Shown: piece by piece, positions 12,320 to 24,569 of the stretch | Position numbering within the stretch: the stretch's first letter is position 1 | Layout: each line of letters opens with the position of its first letter | Source of the DNA: Delphinus delphis | Taxonomy: Eukaryota; Chordata; Mammalia; Artiodactyla; Delphinidae | Reading direction: 5' to 3' | DNA length: 64,000 nucleotides | NCBI RefSeq assembly: GCF_949987515.2 | Contig: NC_082692.2 | Location: forward strand, 90,591,488-90,655,487 | Position numbers and translations under genes: made by a program | Notes under the pieces: generated by a model | What the model was told of the DNA's origin: nothing | The model's database searches: none | The model's input: only the letters and a program-made list of their open reading frames with translations

Positions 12320-15025
12320 ACTGTATCACCATGCAGACAGAGTAAAGAAGAGTGTTATTCCAGTTACACAAGCGGAATCAACATTACCAGTTCCTTTTGA
12401 ATACTTGGTGTCCTGAGTTCCATGCCAAACCCTCTGCTTTGAATGCCCTGGACTTCTAGGACTCAAGAAGAAACATATATTTGGAGACATAAAATGCCCG
12501 CAAAGAGACTATTTTGAGTCTAACCGGTCTCCCCAAAGTCTAGATCTGCAAAGAATATGGGCACACGTGTCCCATATAATCCAGAGGGGCAATGCTGCAG
12601 CCTGTGAGCTTCCTGGGAGCCGCAAGTAACCCTAACAGACAAACCAAATCACAGGGCAAACCCACCATATACACCTAACAACCAGTGTAATTATATTCTA
12701 TAGTTGAGGAATTACATAAATTGCCCATTGGGAAGGAAGCCTTAAACTCTCCCCCCCCCTTGAAATCTATAAACAGCTGTGCGAGTCTCTGCATATCTTT
12801 GAAAGGTTGAACACATTTGATCGGGGAACCAAGTTGATTTCCTAATCAGGTTCGATGTGAGCAGAGCCAGTTAGAGATGTGTGTGATTCTCCCAGTGTGC
12901 GTTTTTGATTCATGCGCTAATTATGTCGATCCTTTGGGGAACACAGCCACAAAGCTGGGTCCTCCTTGATTAATGCTGGCAGAGAGCCATGCAGTGCACA
13001 GCGGAGAGCAGTTCAGCATCTCTAGTCCCAGATGAGAATATGGTCCCATTATCTCCCAGCTGCCTAAGCAATCCATAAGGGCCTGTTCTGCGTGGATGAT
13101 CAGTGTAGTGGAAGCAGGGACTTGCTGAGAGCTGAAATCTCTGTTTGATTTGCTGTAACATGGAAAGCGAAACTGGGACATTTTACTTTGCAGTCTGTAA
13201 GTACCAGGTTTTTCTCTCCCCCTCTTCCTCCCTACAGCTCCATGTGAATGTGACTTTGCAAGCTGCATTTGATTTTCTGTTCCATCGCTCTTTGTTGAAT
13301 CAAGCTGGTGAGACAGAGTGTAATCTGTTTAGAGCTTGCTGTTTCTGTCAGATCTCTTTTATAATTGATTCCTACAAGGAAATAAGAGACCTTTTAGAAC
13401 GCTTTTATGGAAGTTAAAAATTATTGGCTTTGTTTGAAATTTGGAAGCATGCGTGCATTGTCTGTGGTGCTCAGGATGGCTAGAGCATATATTTATCTTC
13501 TGTATCTCTGGCCATTGCAAGAAAAATGTAAGTAGAAGTAATGCATATATGTAAAGAGATCATCTTCCTTGCATTTCTGTATAAAAGAAGCTTGTGTCAG
13601 TGTTTCCAGAATTTATTTAAGATAGTTTATTTTGTGGCTCTCTCCTGCTACTAAGAAATGCAGAAACAGGAAAGTTTCTCTTGTTTTTCAGGTGCATGCT
13701 ATTTAGAAACTTTGCGGGGTGTGGGGGTAACTATTAGGAATATTTGCAAATATAAAGTATATGTGTCTTTTTTCATTCTAAGGGATGGTATTGAAAAATA
13801 AGAGTATGTTTAGCCCATTTTTGCTTTTGAATGCACTACTTTTTATGGAGATGTGAAATTTAAAAAAGCAAAAATTGTCAGTTCAGCTCTGGGTTCATTT
13901 ATCTTTCATATGTCTCCAAATGCAACCTATCAAATTAGTACTTGTTATCTATGCAAGATGAATTCATCATAAAAATGATATTAGAAATTAATATTGTTAA
14001 TAATGTTTGCATGGTGTCTTCCAAATGATCAATGGCTTAGTGAAATTAAAGATCGTTATCACTGTGGAAAAGGGTATACGGATTTTTGGCCTGGGTTTCC
14101 CCTAACCTAAACATAAACCACACTCTTCTTCCTGGATTGAAAGTAGAATAATTGAGCTGCTGGAAGAATAGAATTTGAATATAAGAGGCTTTAACTCCTT
14201 GAACCAGTGGCCAGAGCTGAGGTGAACCAAAGTGAACTTCAAATCATTCCTATCTGCAAAGGGGAATCGAAGTGTCCTCATTGAGCTTGAGTCCGTGGAG
14301 CCGGAGGATCCCGCAGTTTCCGGAGTGGAAATACAATTTTTCTGAATAGGCAGTAAATTTCAAAGCAGAGAGAAACCACAGGCTGTGAAGTATCAAAGTG
14401 TCTCACTGGTGAGGACAGAGGATGTTTTCATTAGATTTGGTTGAGGGGAATGATGCAAGGGGGAGAAGACTCAAAATAGATGGCTGTGTACATGAGCACC
14501 GGCATTTTCAGAGCTTGAGGTTTGGAGGGGAGAAGTTAACAAACCAATAAAGAGCACTTAACATCTGGCAAGATGAAGCAAACGGAGAATGGCCGTGGTA
14601 CCTCTGGGTAGCCAACAGTCCCAGGGCTGTCCTTGAGGAGAATTCTGTTCTCTGCAAAAAAGTAAGTGTGTTTAAGGGTCTGAAATATGGAAATCTGAAA
14701 TAATGGCAAGTGGATTTGATGGTTAGTTACATTTCCCCTAAGCAGAAGATTGGCCTCATGCCTCTTCCCAAACTGAGCTGACTTGTGTGAGTGATGGTTA
14801 CTGAGGAAGTCTCAGCTATATTTTAAATAATAGTTTGTGTTTTTCTAACTAGTGCAAGTATGTGATCTCGCAGAGGTGTGATCTTATTTAAAATGGTGTA
14901 AGGAACAGAAATAGAAGTAGTTAAGGTCCAGTGATTTTTGTACAATCGTTTGTTTTGTGTCTAAATAATTTAGTACGTGCTGTTTTCTTTTGAAGTTCAA
15001 TTTTGTGTGTGACTCCTGAATTCTT
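12320..15025. other. non-repetitive stretch without a recognised gene
   Basis: It is less AT-rich at 12760-13420 than around it, with open frames on both strands there (12921-13268 minus, 13145-13417 plus). Neither encodes a protein I recognise. A splice-like unit at 13238-13307 is listed separately. Nothing else with support was seen. Confidence 0.45.
13238..13307 (+). other. possible cryptic exon (splice-site bounded, 70 nt)
   Basis: A long pyrimidine tract (from about 13209) ends in CCTCCCTACAG at 13237, a strong acceptor shape, and 70 nt later GCTG|GTGAGA gives a good donor at 13308. The piece is open in one plus frame (13145-13417) but encodes no protein that I recognise. It could be an untranslated or non-coding RNA exon, or chance. 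No neighbouring exon could be identified. Confidence 0.2.
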
Positions 15026-15026
15026 C

Positions 15027-15060
15027 TGTATATATGTGTGTGTATATATACACATATATA

Positions 15061-15093
<33 letters not shown>

Positions 15094-15096
15094 ATT
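15027..15096. repeat. (TA/TG)n alternating purine-pyrimidine tract
   Basis: TGTATATATGTGTGTGTATA continues through a self-complementary TATATACACATATATA-like part into a pure TG run ending at about 15094. Strict purine-pyrimidine alternation over about 70 nt is prone to left-handed DNA or hairpins and to slippage. Confidence 0.9.
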
Positions 15097-15099
15097 TAG

Positions 15100-16280
15100 C
15101 AGGAACTTTTGCCCTTTGTAGAGAGGTATTCTTCTGAAGTAGTTAAGTTTGACTTCTTTTTTTCCATTCAAACATTTAGAAATGTCAACTCCTGTGATGT
15201 TAAAATTGTTATTTTTTTTGCGGCTGGTCACCTCAAAGCTCCAAGAGATATTTGCAAGATTTATAGTGTGCTCCTATTATTTAGAAATATTTTAACTATT
15301 TAATAAAAACTGGGACACTGTATCCTCAGTTATGCTTAATCTGTAGAAAAGGGGATTGGATGCTTCAGGGGTTAGCTTAGGGTCTGGTCATTTGACAGAT
15401 GGGGAGGCCAGATGGGTGTTACATACACCTTGTAATAGGGGCTTTTAAAGTCATGGTGATTTGATTGGCCTTCAAAATAAATTTTCACTGCTATAAAAGA
15501 TAATAAAAGTCTTGCATTTTGTATGTAAAAAGAGTTTATCTCTCTATGCGTTTGCAAGCGTGAGTACAAATCCATCAAATGAGCCCTGTAGATAATTTCC
15601 AGGCTGTTCCCAGTTCCGGGCTCCCTCAGCATCCAGAAGCTGCTAGAGTTGAACAAAGTAAAGAATGCTGTGGGAAGGGGCACAGCAAGAGAGAAAAGGC
15701 CCCCTGGCAGCTGTGCTTTGGGCCCTTGCTCACTGTCATGTCTGTCCCAGAGCTGCTGGGCTAAGCACAGAGGGAACTTCACAGCATCCTCAGCAGCATT
15801 TGTCAGCAGGTCCTTTTTGCATACAGATAGCACTCTATCCCTGCTAGATGGGTTGCACCCGCAAATATGAGGTGAAGCAGGAAGTTCTGTAAACTCTTTC
15901 CAAGAGACATTCAAAAGTGAATATGGTTGAATGGAAAAAGCATGACTTTAATAACCTAAAAAATTGGGGGATATTTTAAATGTTAGTAAATCTCGACTCT
16001 GCAATATCAGTGCCTGCTCCTTAGGTTTTCACCTGGCCCAGCAGATGTTTAAGTTAACCTCTTTTCAGCTGCTGTGCAAGCTCTAAAAAGGCACTTCGCC
16101 TCTCTATGCATCAGTATCCCCTGTTAAAATGGTATGATTTCTAAGATACTCTCTAGGTTAGGAAAATCCATGATCTCATGACACCTCATCCTAGCCTCTC
16201 ACTCACTCCTGATAGCCCTTCAAATTGCCTCGGGACTGGGCAAAATGTGATATAATTGTCATCCAAAACAAATTGGATTC
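15100..16280. other. non-repetitive stretch with a 180-codon minus-strand open frame
   Basis: The longest non-transposon open frame of the window lies at 15372-15914 on the minus strand, starting at an ATG. The predicted protein has no repeat, membrane segment or family motif that I know. Several overlapping plus-strand frames (15579-15870) show that the region is simply stop-poor. I treat it as non-coding. Confidence 0.4.
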
Positions 16281-16283
16281 TTG

Positions 16284-16467
16284 TTTTTCTTTCTTCCTCC
16301 TTTTCTTCCCTTCTCCTCCCTCCCTCCCTCTATTCTTCCCTCCCTTCCTTCCTTCCTCCCTCCCTTCCTTCCTCCCTCCCTCCCTTCCTTCCTTCCTTCT
16401 TTCCTTCCTTCCTTCCTTCCTCCCTTCCTCCCTCCCTCCCTCCCTCCCTTCCTTCCTTCTTTTTTCT
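16284..16467 (+). repeat. polypyrimidine/polypurine tract, (TTCC)n/(TCCC)n
   Basis: 184 nt of C and T on the plus strand with a single purine (A at 16332). It is made of TTCC, TCCC and CTTCC units. The peptides of P, S, L and F, or of R, K, E and G, read from it are artefacts of the repeat. Tracts like this can form triplex DNA and are unstable in length. Confidence 0.95.
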
Positions 16468-16469
16468 AT

Positions 16470-19400
16470 CTCCACTCGCTCTTTCTACCCTGTCCCTGGT
16501 TCCCTTTTTTCCTGCCTCCCTCCTCTGTTTTTTCATTAGTGACTTATTCTAAAGTCAAACAGAAACAAGATTAGGATCGCCTGTTCTTTGCGGAAGTTGT
16601 TTGTCACCTTTTCTTATGAGAGGTCATTGAGGTATAATTGATACACTGATACACTGCTCTGTTGTGTATTATGTTTACTTAGTCCTAGGCAGGTGTGTGC
16701 AGAAGGCACACTGAAAGTTATGGGTGTGTATATATGTGTGTATAGATTTTAAAGTAAGGGAATAATTTATCTTATATTCTAAATTGAAGGTGACTAAGCA
16801 GGATTCATCCTAATGTGTTCAGCTGACAACATTTAATTTAAAAATAAACCAAAAACAAAATTTCACAAGTGAGAATCCACTCCAGTTTTGCAGGATATTA
16901 AAGAGCTTGATTTTTAAAAAGGGAAAAAAATATTCACCAAAGGATTTTATTTTTCCATGAAAAATGACAGTCTTGTTAAATGGTATAGAAAATAAAAAGC
17001 CATAAATGATTTTAGTATGAAATATATACCTGACAGCATAATCATGCAGGCAACTTTGTAGCATCCAAGAGCGTTAAAAGAAAAAGAGCTTCATGGAAAA
17101 TTTTCTTCATTCTATGTTTATTGTAATCTTAGAACTGTTCATTACGAGATAAGACTGTCAGTTAAAATCGACAAATGATGAAGTTACTGAACCATCACTA
17201 GTGATTCTGGGGCTTTTTGATGTACTCAAACCCAATTGTGAGTAAATTTTGTTTGATCATCTTCACTACAAGTACTGGAAGAAGCTAAATTAATTTCAGA
17301 ATTGATATTTGTAATACAAGGATGACACTGTTTTTTGTTTCTTTCACTTGTAAATGAAATGAGCATACACATTGACTGAATAGCTGGAATGGCACAAAAT
17401 AATTGCAGGCTAATATTCTACTTAACACTTTACAACATTTATATATATATATATCTTAACATCCAGTGTGTGTACTATGAGATGGATTTTAAGTGACCAT
17501 TCGATGACATTAATAGCTTGGATGGGCTTTGCTGCTTATTCCAGAAAAGGGTAGTGTTAGGACAGCTTTTAATTATAAGTTAGAATATTAATTTTTCTCT
17601 CAAGTTTCACTATTAGGACATCTCTGTCTATGTGGCTTATTTTGAATATTAATGTTATTCCTTATTGAACTCATAGACTGTATTTGATGTGATCCATGCA
17701 GAGTATAAAATTAATTTTGCACATCTCATAAAATTGGGTAGATATCCTGACTTTTTAGGTGGCGGGCCCTGTAGTAAGTAGAATCAGTAACATGGAATAA
17801 TTCCTCAGCTTTATAGTTGTGCATCCTTCCATGACCAAAATGATTTGTACTTAAGTACTATTTCTATGCAAAAAAATATTATGGTGACAGATATGTCTGA
17901 TAATCTGTGTCTCTCAAATCCCTGATTATAAAGTTACCAGGCAGCTTCAGGGGCACTACTTTTGGTTTTAAATCAGTGGATCTGATGAGTTGAGATGTTC
18001 AATTCACTATCACTTAGTTAATAGCTCCAGTGGTTTATCAGACTGTTTTATTGTGTAGTTAAAAAAGTAAAGTTGTAAATCAGTCTCAGATGTGGCAGTA
18101 GGTTTTGTTCATGGTTTCCTGTCTGCTTATATTCCAACGTAGGAATGAGTCTTTCTGCATATCAGTATGAAATTTCTCTGTTGTTTCTAGGAAGGACCAG
18201 TATGATTTAATATTGAAGGGAGCATATCAGAAGGGCTGCAAGGGAATAAAGTATTTCTGTGGTTAGATATAAAATGCAGAGCAACAGATTCTGAGGCTAT
18301 GTCAGAATTTAGAGAAGCTGACTGTGCCACGCGTTCGGCAAAGGGAACTCGAGGAGGGAGATTTAAGGCTTGCCAGAAGGAAACCCTATATCAAGGGATG
18401 GAAATTTGAGTGCTCTGCAAAAAACAAAAAAAAAAACACAAAGAAACATTGTAAATAAGGAAGTAGAGGAAAGAGGGTATTGTGATGAGTGAGTGAAAAA
18501 ATACCAAGTGTCAGGGCACTGGGACTAATTCCAAATTAATTGGCATAGGTATTGCTAAGTTACCGTGCAAATGATTAAGAAATTTAAATCAGTGAGGAGA
18601 CACAGAGAAAAAGGAATGCCTTTGGCTCTTAACTGCCCAAACAAGTTTTAAAAATAGAATTATCGTAAATGGAGTGTGTACTGTAGCATCAGTGTGAATT
18701 GTCTTACTTAATGAGGACTTCTGGAATAGCGTATATGGGTATCATGTTTCATGTGGTAAGTATTCATAAACATTGTGTAGCTGTCCATACAGGTTGCTAG
18801 TGAATTGTCTTGATTTTTCTATCAATTTTTGTGTTTCTGATCTCCCACACACACACACACACACTCACCATTTATGTGTACGACCTCAAAGAGTACCAGG
18901 AGGGGTGACCAGGAAGTTTTAGGAGTTTGATTTTATTAAATCACTTCAACCGCTCACAAGTAAATTTAACGTTCTTATTGTGGGGCGTGATGCGCCATGA
19001 TATGGAAGGATTTCTTGAAATCATTTCACCTCACTTTTCCTCTACTAAGCATCGTATCCGGAGTAAAATGTTTAGGTCTCTGGAGCAGTCAGATAAATGC
19101 CCTTTTCTACCAGACAAGAGCCTCTAAATGAGTCATGTCACTAATTATACACAGTCATTTGCAAGAACTTTGCCTCGTGCTGCTTAGAATTCCATGCATT
19201 TGTGCACCTTTCAGGTTGGTAGGCATGATGCTCGACCCTGGGTGGGGAAACAAGCACCATCTCCCAGAAGAGAACAAATCATGTGTTCAAACATGGTCTC
19301 TGGCATCTTTATGATGTGTGTGTTAACTGTGAATCTGGTAATTCAAGGTGTGTGACTCTTCCTCCCATCCAGCTGTCTGGCAGTGTGCTGAGAGCAAAGA

Positions 19401-19640
19401 AAAGCAGCAGATTTAGACTGACACAGTCCTTCCCTGGAGTCCCCCCTCTACCTCTCCCTGCAGGAATCCACCAGGGTATTCAGTTGATTGCTGTTGTTAA
19501 CCTCTCCTGTAGTGTTATATTTCTTGTTGAAAGTACCTTTTGTGGCATGCGAGTACCTCTAAGAGATGTGAAAGCTTTAAAAATGACTTTACTTTTAAAC
19601 ATTCTTACCTAAATTATTAGGAGAAAAACAGTTTCTCAGC
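16470..19640. other. non-repetitive stretch without a recognised gene
   Basis: It holds a probable MIR relic at about 17385-17500 (ACTTAACACTTTACAACATT ... CTATGAGATGGA), a short (TA)n at about 17441-17454, a pure CA run at 18846-18864 and an A-rich patch at 18419-18446. No gene seen. Confidence 0.45.
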
Positions 19641-19645
19641 TAAGT

Positions 19646-19713
19646 GGTGTGTATGCATGTGTCTGTGTGTGTGTGTATGTCTGTGTGTGTCTCTCTGTGT
19701 GTGTGTGTATATA
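19646..19713. repeat. (TG)n microsatellite with interruptions
   Basis: TG repeats broken by GCATG, CTG and CTCTCTG, ending in GTATATA. Confidence 0.9.
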
Positions 19714-19714
19714 C

Positions 19715-22700
19715 AACAAAGCTAAAATCTGCAAATTTGTGATGTTCATCAAGGGGTATGGCTGAATGATACATTGGTTACAGTGGTATTTTTTTCCAAA
19801 TTAATTTCATAACACGTGAGTAATATTCAAGATATTCATGTAAAATGATAGTCTAAAATATTTCCCTTGGGAAACATTCTTGAGTTTGTATCTGAAGGTA
19901 TTCAATATCAAAATTATCTGAAACATAGAGTTAGGAACCTGTTTGAAAGTCTGGCTAAGACTCTGATAATTTCTCTAAAATATCCATTTTAGTAAACTTC
20001 GGGCTCCACATGGCAGTTTTTCCAGAGTGTGAAGCAAATGCCGCTGATGGAATGTCTGATGACTTTAGGATATAGATAGATACTTTTAATGGATATGTTA
20101 AAAGAAAAAAATATGTAACTAGGAAATAAAATATATTATTTTACAGATATAATTGCTTAGGGCAAGGCTACATTGATAAAACTGTTTTTCTAAAAGTATT
20201 TTTGATTAACAATTTTAGAAGGCATTCTCGTATGTAGCAGAACTTGTAATGGGGACATGCAGGTGACCCTGTCATAGGTCAAGAAGGGCCACCCTAGCAA
20301 ATGAGGAAACAGTGACAAGAAACCATGGAATGTTAAGTCTGGAAATGTTCTACAGATTGTCTTGTCTGATTCTCTTCTATTAGGGCTAGGGGCTTATCTA
20401 AAATAGTAAGTAGTGTGACTAGGAATAGAGCTTAGAATTTCCAGAACGCCATGGTGCTCTTTCTCTGGCAAGAGAGTAACCCTTGAATTGCTCTCTAGAT
20501 TCTGTGATCATGCCGTAATACTAGAAAGCTACTGAGAGCCAGAAAGCCCAAAGAAAGGGCCTGTTGATACCAGGCTGAAAACATAAATGAGTGAGGTAGA
20601 CCAGATGTCAGAAAATAGAGCATCTACAGAGTTGGCTGAGGATAGTGCATGAGCATCCCTCTTTAGTGCCATGTAGGATTGTGTGCTCTGTGTTGCTACA
20701 TGTCACCCATGTTAAATACCTCTATTTAATTTTTCATGTTTCAAAGCTAGGGACAGCTTTCAAATCTATACTCATAATTTACATCCTCTAGTATAAGTTA
20801 TTCTATGCACTTTTAGAAAGGAATTTAAGGGGAGACTAGAACAAAATGTGTTAGGATTCCTACAAAGCTTCTTTAGATCCATTAATATGTCTCCACATTG
20901 TCCATTTGTAGGGGTCAGAGTTAAGAACTCATTATTTTACAGGTATAAGTATGGTGTTAATCACACAGAATTCAATAAATAAGTAGATCTAATATACCTG
21001 TTATTCAGTTTGATAGACTAAAATTACAGTGACTGGTTTTACTAACATGTAATTTTTGTATTTAAATTTGGCACTAACGTTGCCAAACATGATTTACACT
21101 ACTGTTGAAAGGGATACGTTGATGATTATTTCCTTTTAAAAAAATAAATAACTTTGCATAGACACAGAGTACATATCTAATCAGGCAGGTAGAGGAAACC
21201 TGCACATGCTTCTGTCACATCTGCATTATGTGAGATTAGACACGTCAAATCGCATTAGAAAAGATGGTCTAATTTTCACTTGTTTTTCCCCTCAAGGACA
21301 CAGCCTATATGCTATGTAGTTTTACAACAGACATTTTGCAGGTTGTATCTGCTAAAGGAACACAGTGCTTTGATGTTTAGGCATTTGCATTTTTCTTGCT
21401 TACCGTGCAGCTGACAGAATCAGCAGGTGGGCCCATCTTCATGATTGCCAGCCTAGTTCATTCATTTATTCATTTTAAAATTATCTACTATTTACCTCAT
21501 TCTGGTCTAGGGTGTAGAGATATGGTGATGAATAAAACACACAGAAATTCACTGTCCTTATCAAAGTGTGCCCATTCTCACTGGGCAAAACCTGTGAAGG
21601 AGAGGGAAGGAGAGGTTCTGTACACTATGCTGGGGACCTTGGTGGCTTTTCTTGGCATCTCCACTGCCTCCTTCTGCTCTTTTGGCTCATTTCTCCAGCT
21701 AAGAGTACTTGTGTGGTATTTAAATTGATCCTATACAGGCCATATGAAGTAAAGGAACAAAACAATTTTCTGGATGTTTTTGTGAACTCAGAATTATGTT
21801 GGCCTAAAATAGCTGAATCACTGAAGCGGACTTCTTGGTTGTACATTTGAGTGTAGCTTTTTGTAATTAGGCACCCAAGTTACTAAGGCAGACCTTCCCC
21901 TCTTTTCACTTCTGTGAATAAAGCTGGACTTCTATTTACCCAACAAGTCACTTATTTCTTAGGTGTTTCCTTTCTACCCACCTTAAATGATGGAGTCGAT
22001 CGAATTGACTAATTTGAAACCCATTTATAACTACATTTATACCATTGGTATGGGTACAGCCATCCCTTCCTGAAACATGGTCTTAAGCAGAGTTGAATTG
22101 ATACGTGAGGAAACATTTTGAGCTTTTTGGAACAAGATGTTTTTTATAACTGCAAAGTGCTGTTAGTATTAAAGATAATAATTAGGAAGTAAATATTATG
22201 CCAACTAAGTGAAAAGGGGCTCTTAGTGCACTATTTCATTTCAGTGTGTAAAAATGACAATAGGTAGTAGAATATATAGTGCCTGTCTGCCTTATCAATT
22301 CTTTCCCCAAGGCTATTGACTTTTCTCTCCCTTTTAACTTCCCTTTGGTAACCTGGGAGCTTACCTAAGTTTTGAAGTAGCCAGTTAGAGGGATTTACTG
22401 AGGAGATGACAGCTTTGTCTTTTTTCTGAGGGCTGAACACTCTTCAGTGATGAATTGTGTGGACATCTGATGTCATTTTTTTCCTCAAAGGCACAGAAGT
22501 AGTAGTGCTTCAATCACCACAGAACGTTGTCTCTGAGCTTTGGTACAGTGGTCCTGACCTCATGTGATCCTAGGAAGTGATGAGTGGGATGATTCTTCAT
22601 GTTAAGAGCCTAAAGGCTCAATGGCTTTCCAAATCTGCTTTCTTAATTAAACCCAGAGCACTCAAGGGTTTATTTTTACCATCACCACGCAGGCAAATCC

Positions 22701-24565
22701 TCTACAGACATCATTGAATTGGGTATGCATGTGACCTGCCTAAGCAGTTGTTATACACATGAAATATGTGACTGGCCAGTTCAAAGCATATTACATTACC
22801 TGCCGGCACAATACAAGCCCCTTCCTTTTCATCATCTAGAAACACCACCTTCTTAGGCAAAGTCACATTTGCGTAAGCATCAACCTCAAATTGCCTCAGT
22901 ATCAAACTGATGTAGTATTTTAAAGATCTGTAGTCAGGATTAACAAGCTTGTTTCATTTTCCATAGAGACTGTAACAAATCATGTAGTCTTAGATATCAA
23001 TTGATTTAGAATATCTCTTAACCTGCCCTCGATATTAAGGCTTTAGCATAGCTGTCACATGAGAAATCTGATGTTTTGAACTTTTAGTTAATTTAACAAT
23101 AGGGTGTGTATTGTGTTGCATTACATTTCTTTTCTCATGTCAATATTACTTAATAGCTGTAACTAGTAAGAAATGAATTGTTTCCATGGCCCGAGAATCC
23201 AAACATTGAATAGTGACCCGAGTGGGAAAATAGCGTGGACAGTGCTTTTCAGACATTAAAGTATGAAAATGCAAATTCTCATTCAGCAGGACTGGAGTGA
23301 GGCTTGAATTCTGAATTTATAAATAGCTCCCAAATGATGCCAGTGTTGGGGGGGTCTGCACTGCTTTTGAATAATAAGAGTAAAGACCAGTTTGAACTCC
23401 TCCTTCCACCCACACTGAATTTTATAACTAAGGAATTCTTTCTTGGGCATCTTTTTATCACTGTATTGTTATTTGAACTCAGAAAAGAAAATATGTTAGA
23501 TCAACAAGTCTATCAACCTGTCAAGTTAAAAGTTTTTACCTCATTTTATGTTACACTGCTTTACACCCTAAATCTTTGCCTTCCATCCTAAATTGATCTG
23601 ATACATCTTTCCCTGACACCCCAGTCTTGTAGTTAGTTATTTAAAGACATGTGAAGTGAAATATTTTGAATGCTTTTTCTGGGGTAGATGCTCTCTCCAG
23701 AGCCATAGGAATTGAGATGTATACTGGAGACAGGACAGATATACTCCATAGGGGATATTCTGAAATATTATAAATGATACTACTGTTTCCCTTTGATCCT
23801 ACGATTTATGAAAGTAAAATGTGGGCTCTTCCAATATAGGCATTGTCTAGTTTCTTATTCAGTGTTTATTTTCCCTTGGTAACACTGCATATTATGTTGC
23901 CGCTACTGGTGACAACTGTCGGGAAAGTGAGAGGCCTTTCTTTTTTAAACTTTTCTCTATATATGACATGGTGACAGCTGTCATGGGAATGGGGAAAGAT
24001 AGAACAATTTTTCAGCGTCCGTCAGATGAAGGGACATTCATTGCTGCTACTTAATGGAAGTTGCTTCATTGTGACATGTGTCAGAGTCTTTGTGATGCAA
24101 GTGTGGAATGATCTTTTCTGAAAGAGTTATGCCTCAGGACTGGATTTGAGCTGAAGGGACACGACCTTGGCTTTGAACTTACAAAAGATTACCCCTGTAA
24201 TAAAATCCAGTGTCATATGAGGAGGTTTTCAGATCAGGAGGGCAACAGAGCGTAAACAACAGCATGAAGATTGTCTCCAAGAGATGCAAATATCGTGGCC
24301 AGTGTAGGTCTCCTAACCCTTATTTTACCCAGAGTCCTCAGATAATAGGTGAATATTTAGGTAGTCATCTGAGTACTTAGAAATCAAGGTGAATAACTAC
24401 CTTTTTCAACTTTCATCAAAGCAATTCTCCTTTCATAAATTAAAAAAAAAAAAATCAGTTCTCTATTTTAAAAGATTTCTATTGTTAAAAACCACTGTGA
24501 ATGTATGACCTTGTTGAAAAGACTGTGAAAATTAGAAAGAAGAAATTCTCAACCAGATATTTTCT
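19715..24565. other. non-repetitive stretch with a few ancient relics, no gene
   Basis: Possible MIR/L3-like relic at about 20325-20465 (GTCTGGAAATGTTCTACAG ... TAGTAAGTAGTGTGACTAGG ... CATGGTGCTCTTTC). At 23972-23983 lies a perfect TGACAGCTGTCA palindrome. All open frames are short and without known motifs. Confidence 0.45.
21445..21580 (-). mobile_element. L2 LINE 3'-end relic, antisense
   Basis: AGTTCATTCATTTATTCATT, TTATCTACTATTTACCTCAT, TCTGGTCTAGGGTGTAGAGA and GATGAATAAAACACACAGAA follow the antisense L2 end (CATTCATTCAACAAATATTT, GAGCACCTACTATGTGCC, GTTCTAGGTGCTGGGGATAC, AGTGAACAAAACAGACAAA). Confidence 0.65.
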
Positions 24566-24569
24566 AAAG

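Noticed and set aside
16225..16574. Several 70-105 codon frames rich in Pro, Ser, Leu, Phe or in Arg, Lys, Glu, Gly
   Set aside because: They are translations of the polypyrimidine repeat in different frames.
16620..16665. Short L1-like word (CATTGAGGTATAATTGATAC)
   Set aside because: Too short to call; no continuation of the L1 3' UTR follows.
21840..21970. AATAAA followed by a short tail that looked like an LTR end
   Set aside because: No upstream LTR structure or matching terminal repeat was found.
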